From assembly GCA_018660965.1 (NCBI GenBank), contig JABJJH010000190.1, positions 1 to 5,812 of the forward strand: a stretch of DNA of 5,812 bases, read 5' to 3'. Positions 5,597 to 5,812 of the stretch are shown piece by piece. Under the pieces are notes generated by a model that had not been told where the DNA came from, searched no databases, and saw only the letters and a program-made list of their open reading frames with translations. Source of the stretch: Rhodospirillaceae bacterium. Its GTDB lineage: Bacteria > Pseudomonadota > Alphaproteobacteria > UBA8366 > GCA-2717185. Made by a program: the position numbers and the translations under genes. How positions within the stretch are numbered: position 1 is the stretch's first letter; each line of letters begins with the position of its first letter.

Positions 5597-5812
5597 TCAA
5601 AATATCCGTTAATGATGCTCTCGTAGATATCGGTCAGCCGCACGATGTCGGCGACATCGGCGCGTTCGTCGATTTTGTGCATGGTTTGCCCGACCAGGCC
5701 GAATTCAACGACCGGGCAATAATCCTTGATGAAGCGCGCGTCGGACGTGCCGCCGGTGGTGCTGAGATCCGGTTGCAATTGCAACACGCCCCGGCACGCC
5801 GCCGACACCACG
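5593..5812 (-). CDS. dapE: Succinyl-diaminopimelate desuccinylase, C-terminal part only
   Basis: DapE hydrolyses N-succinyl-L,L-diaminopimelate to succinate and L,L-diaminopimelate in the lysine and peptidoglycan-precursor pathway. The window contains about the last 73 of the usual 375-385 residues. The signature PDLSTTGGTSDARFIKDYCPVVEFGLVGQTMHKIDE is characteristic of DapE within the M20 metallopeptidase family: the GGTSDARF loop contributes to substrate binding, and the His in GQTMHKIDE corresponds to the last zinc ligand (His349 in the Haemophilus enzyme). The remaining ligands lie beyond the right edge. The frame is open to the window end; the GTG codons there are internal. The stop codon overlaps the start of the downstream membrane-protein gene. 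DapE converges with the def-fmt-truA group rather than running with it. Confidence 0.96.
   Translation of the reverse strand, partial: VVSAACRGVLQLQPDLSTTGGTSDARFIKDYCPVVEFGLVGQTMHKIDERADVADIVRLTDIYESIINGYFE

Overview
This window looks like a chromosomal housekeeping segment of an alphaproteobacterium. The basis is the moderately GC-rich sequence (judged by eye), the ybaB-recR pair, the def-fmt-truA order, and the alphaproteobacterial style of the YbaB, RecR and DapE protein sequences. The order (for example Rhodospirillales or a marine relative) is inference and cannot be settled from the sequence alone. I see no tRNA, rRNA, insertion sequence, CRISPR array, phage gene or other sign of a mobile element.

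Layout: (1) 1-888, plus strand: the 3' end of a YbaB/EbfC nucleoid-associated protein gene followed closely by recR (recombinational repair); dnaX often lies upstream of this pair and would be expected just outside the window. (2) 1009-2442, plus: a free-standing gene with a strong ribosome binding site, a TTG start and a signal peptide, encoding an exported DUF4139 (COG5316-like) protein of unknown function. It is flanked by 120-bp gaps on both sides. (3) 2563-4886, plus: def, fmt and truA. Def and Fmt are the two enzymes of the N-formylmethionine cycle; TruA is the tRNA pseudouridine synthase for positions 38-40. fmt and truA overlap by ATGA. A candidate promoter and a small stem-loop precede def, and a degenerate tandem repeat fills the def-fmt spacer. 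(4) 4826-5812, minus: dapE (3' part only), a roughly five-pass membrane protein of unknown function whose start overlaps the dapE stop by ATGA, and a 62-residue two-pass membrane protein with an acidic tail. This second operon converges on truA and overlaps it by 61 bp.

The def-fmt-truA genes serve translation initiation and tRNA modification, and dapE serves lysine/diaminopimelate synthesis. The two small membrane proteins and the DUF4139 protein are the only parts without a known role. Nothing here amounts to a clearly new biological system. The points most worth a second look are the overprinted 3' ends of truA and the 62-residue gene, the membrane-protein pair coupled to dapE, and the unusual non-coding spacers before def and fmt.
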